Positions 5,035-6,017 of a stretch of 6,017 nt of DNA are shown piece by piece. The stretch is from Thermodesulfovibrio sp. GTDB taxonomy: Bacteria; Nitrospirota; Thermodesulfovibrionia; Thermodesulfovibrionales; Thermodesulfovibrionaceae. Position 1 is the first letter of the stretch. The number at the start of each line of letters is the position of its first letter. The stretch spans positions 1-6,017 of the forward strand of contig JAOAGU010000053.1 of the NCBI GenBank assembly GCA_026415595.1, written 5' to 3'. The notes beneath the pieces were generated by a model that was not told the DNA's origin, did not search any database, and worked only from the letters and a program-made list of their open reading frames with translations. Position numbers and translations under genes: made by a program.

Positions 5035-6017
5035 CTACATTTTTGCATGATAATCTTTTAATGCCTTTCCAAAGGCTATGCCAAACTCATAACATTTATT
5101 TAATTCCTCCTCTGAAGGTTTGTATAAAACCTTGATACCAGGTTCAAATAGCTCAAGTTTCATCCCTTTAGCATATTCGTACATCTCTTTAACTGCTTCC
5201 CCTGACCATCCATAACTGCCAAAGGCAGCAAAAAGTCTGTTTTTAGGTTTTAGTCCCTTAAGATATGTAAGAAAATCAGCCACTGAGGGAAACATGTTAT
5301 TATTTAGCGTAGGTGAACCTACAATTATTCCTCTGTTTTTCCATATCTCTTTAATGGCAACACTTTTTGGCGTAGCACGAAGTTTGATAATTTTAACTGG
5401 AACACCTTCGTGCTCTAATCCTTGAGCAATAGGCGTAACCATCTGCTCAGTGCTGTGCCACATGGTATCATAGACAATTACTGCGCCAAGCCTTGCTTTT
5501 GCTTCAACCATGTCTGAATAAAGGGTTAAAACCTTATCAATGTGAGAATGCCAGATGACACCATGGTCAGGTGCGATCATCTCTATTTCAATTCCCAATT
5601 TTTTTATTTCTTCAATTTTTGCCTTAATAACATTTCCATATAGCATTAAAATATTGGCATAATAATCTATGACTGAATCCTCAAGTTCTTCCATTGAACG
5701 ATTACGGACAAATTCATCATCAAATCTCTCAATAGATGCGATATGCTGACCAAAAGCATCCTGACTTATGAGAAGTTTTTCTTCTTTGATATAGGTAAAC
5801 ATTGAGTCAGGCCAATGCATCATGGGAGTTTCAATAAAATAGAGAGTTCTTCTGCCGATTTTAATTGAGTCTCCTGATTTTACTGTATGGACTTTGTATT
5901 TTGAGAGATTGATAAATTTATTCAATCCCTTTTTACCTTTTTCGGTCATATAAATATTAGCCTCAGGAACGATATTAAGAATTTGTTCAAGCCCTGTGGC
6001 ATGGTCATTTTCAATAT
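5035..6017 (-). CDS. fprA: Flavodiiron protein (A-type flavoprotein, O2/NO reductase), 5' end outside window
   Basis: The visible 326 codons run in from the right edge, so the ATG at 5949 is internal. The frame continues upstream as IENDHATGLEQILNIVPEAN. The metallo-beta-lactamase-like domain shows diiron ligands: ENDH at the right edge, H in MMHWPDS, D in LISQDAFGQH, H in APDHGVIWH. The first base of the edge codon is missing, but its last two (AT) fit the His codon CAT expected in HxExDH. The C-terminal flavodoxin domain begins near AVIVYDTMWHSTEQM, with SPTLNNNMFP and FGSYGWSGEA as FMN loops. Flavodiiron proteins reduce O2 to water or NO to N2O in the cytoplasm, with electrons from rubredoxin or coenzyme F420. 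Family length is about 400, so roughly 75 residues are missing. Which gas this one prefers cannot be read from sequence. It leads the rubrerythrin operon seen here; any promoter is off the window. Confidence 0.95.
   Translation of the reverse strand, partial: IENDHATGLEQILNIVPEANIYMTEKGKKGLNKFINLSKYKVHTVKSGDSIKIGRRTLYFIETPMMHWPDSMFTYIKEEKLLISQDAFGQHIASIERFDDEFVRNRSMEELEDSVIDYYANILMLYGNVIKAKIEEIKKLGIEIEMIAPDHGVIWHSHIDKVLTLYSDMVEAKARLGAVIVYDTMWHSTEQMVTPIAQGLEHEGVPVKIIKLRATPKSVAIKEIWKNRGIIVGSPTLNNNMFPSVADFLTYLKGLKPKNRLFAAFGSYGWSGEAVKEMYEYAKGMKLELFEPGIKVLYKPSEEELNKCYEFGIAFGKALKDYHAKM

Noticed and set aside
5035..5949. A complete 304-residue flavodiiron-like protein starting at 5949
   Set aside because: The frame is open upstream to the window edge and encodes essential diiron ligands there, so the ATG is internal.
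1..6017. CRISPR array, insertion sequence, tRNA or rRNA gene
   Set aside because: No spaced direct repeats, transposase motifs, terminal inverted repeats flanking genes, or RNA-gene sequences were seen; coding sequence fills nearly the whole window.

Overview
The window is an AT-rich piece of chromosome that looks like an anaerobic or microaerophilic bacterium. The signs are oxygen- and peroxide-reducing enzymes typical of anaerobes (flavodiiron protein, rubrerythrin, iron-sulfur flavoprotein), two radical SAM proteins, and a two-gene SUF-like Fe-S assembly pair. A menaquinone/ubiquinone-type C-methyltransferase start points to a respiratory quinone. A deep-branching thermophilic lineage such as Thermodesulfovibrio/Nitrospirota would fit, but this is a guess from gene content and base composition; no marker gene in the window settles it.

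Layout. The left edge (1-76, minus) holds the first 25 codons of a ubiE/menG-type methyltransferase. A 36-bp divergent intergenic region (77-112) carries back-to-back extended -10 elements and leads into a plus-strand SPL-family radical SAM protein (113-973). That gene converges on a minus-strand gene block across a perfect 13-bp inverted repeat (955-990), which probably terminates transcription from both sides. Everything from 994 to the right edge is on the minus strand and tightly packed. In transcription order it reads: flavodiiron protein FprA (5' end outside the window), rubrerythrin, four-cysteine iron-sulfur flavoprotein, SPASM-type radical SAM protein, SufC-like ATPase, SufB-like scaffold.

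Function. Spacing in the minus block is small: 14 nt, 42 nt with a hairpin, an 8-nt overlap, 37 nt (or 1 nt with the alternative sufC start), then a 10-nt overlap. This suggests one operon, perhaps with a partial break at the rubrerythrin/flavoprotein hairpin. The first three genes can reduce O2 and H2O2 without releasing oxygen. The last two build or repair the Fe-S clusters that oxidants destroy. The SPASM radical SAM protein in between has no recognisable substrate and is the main unknown. No cysteine desulfurase, SufD, SufU/SufE or Fe-S regulator is visible, so the SUF pair resembles the minimal SufBC (SMS-like) arrangement.

No rRNA, tRNA, CRISPR array or mobile element was seen. No gene-free stretch exceeds 45 bases. 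Two gene starts were moved downstream from the longest open frame (sufB to 2244, sufC to 2972) because of Shine-Dalgarno placement. The flavodiiron frame was extended to the right edge.
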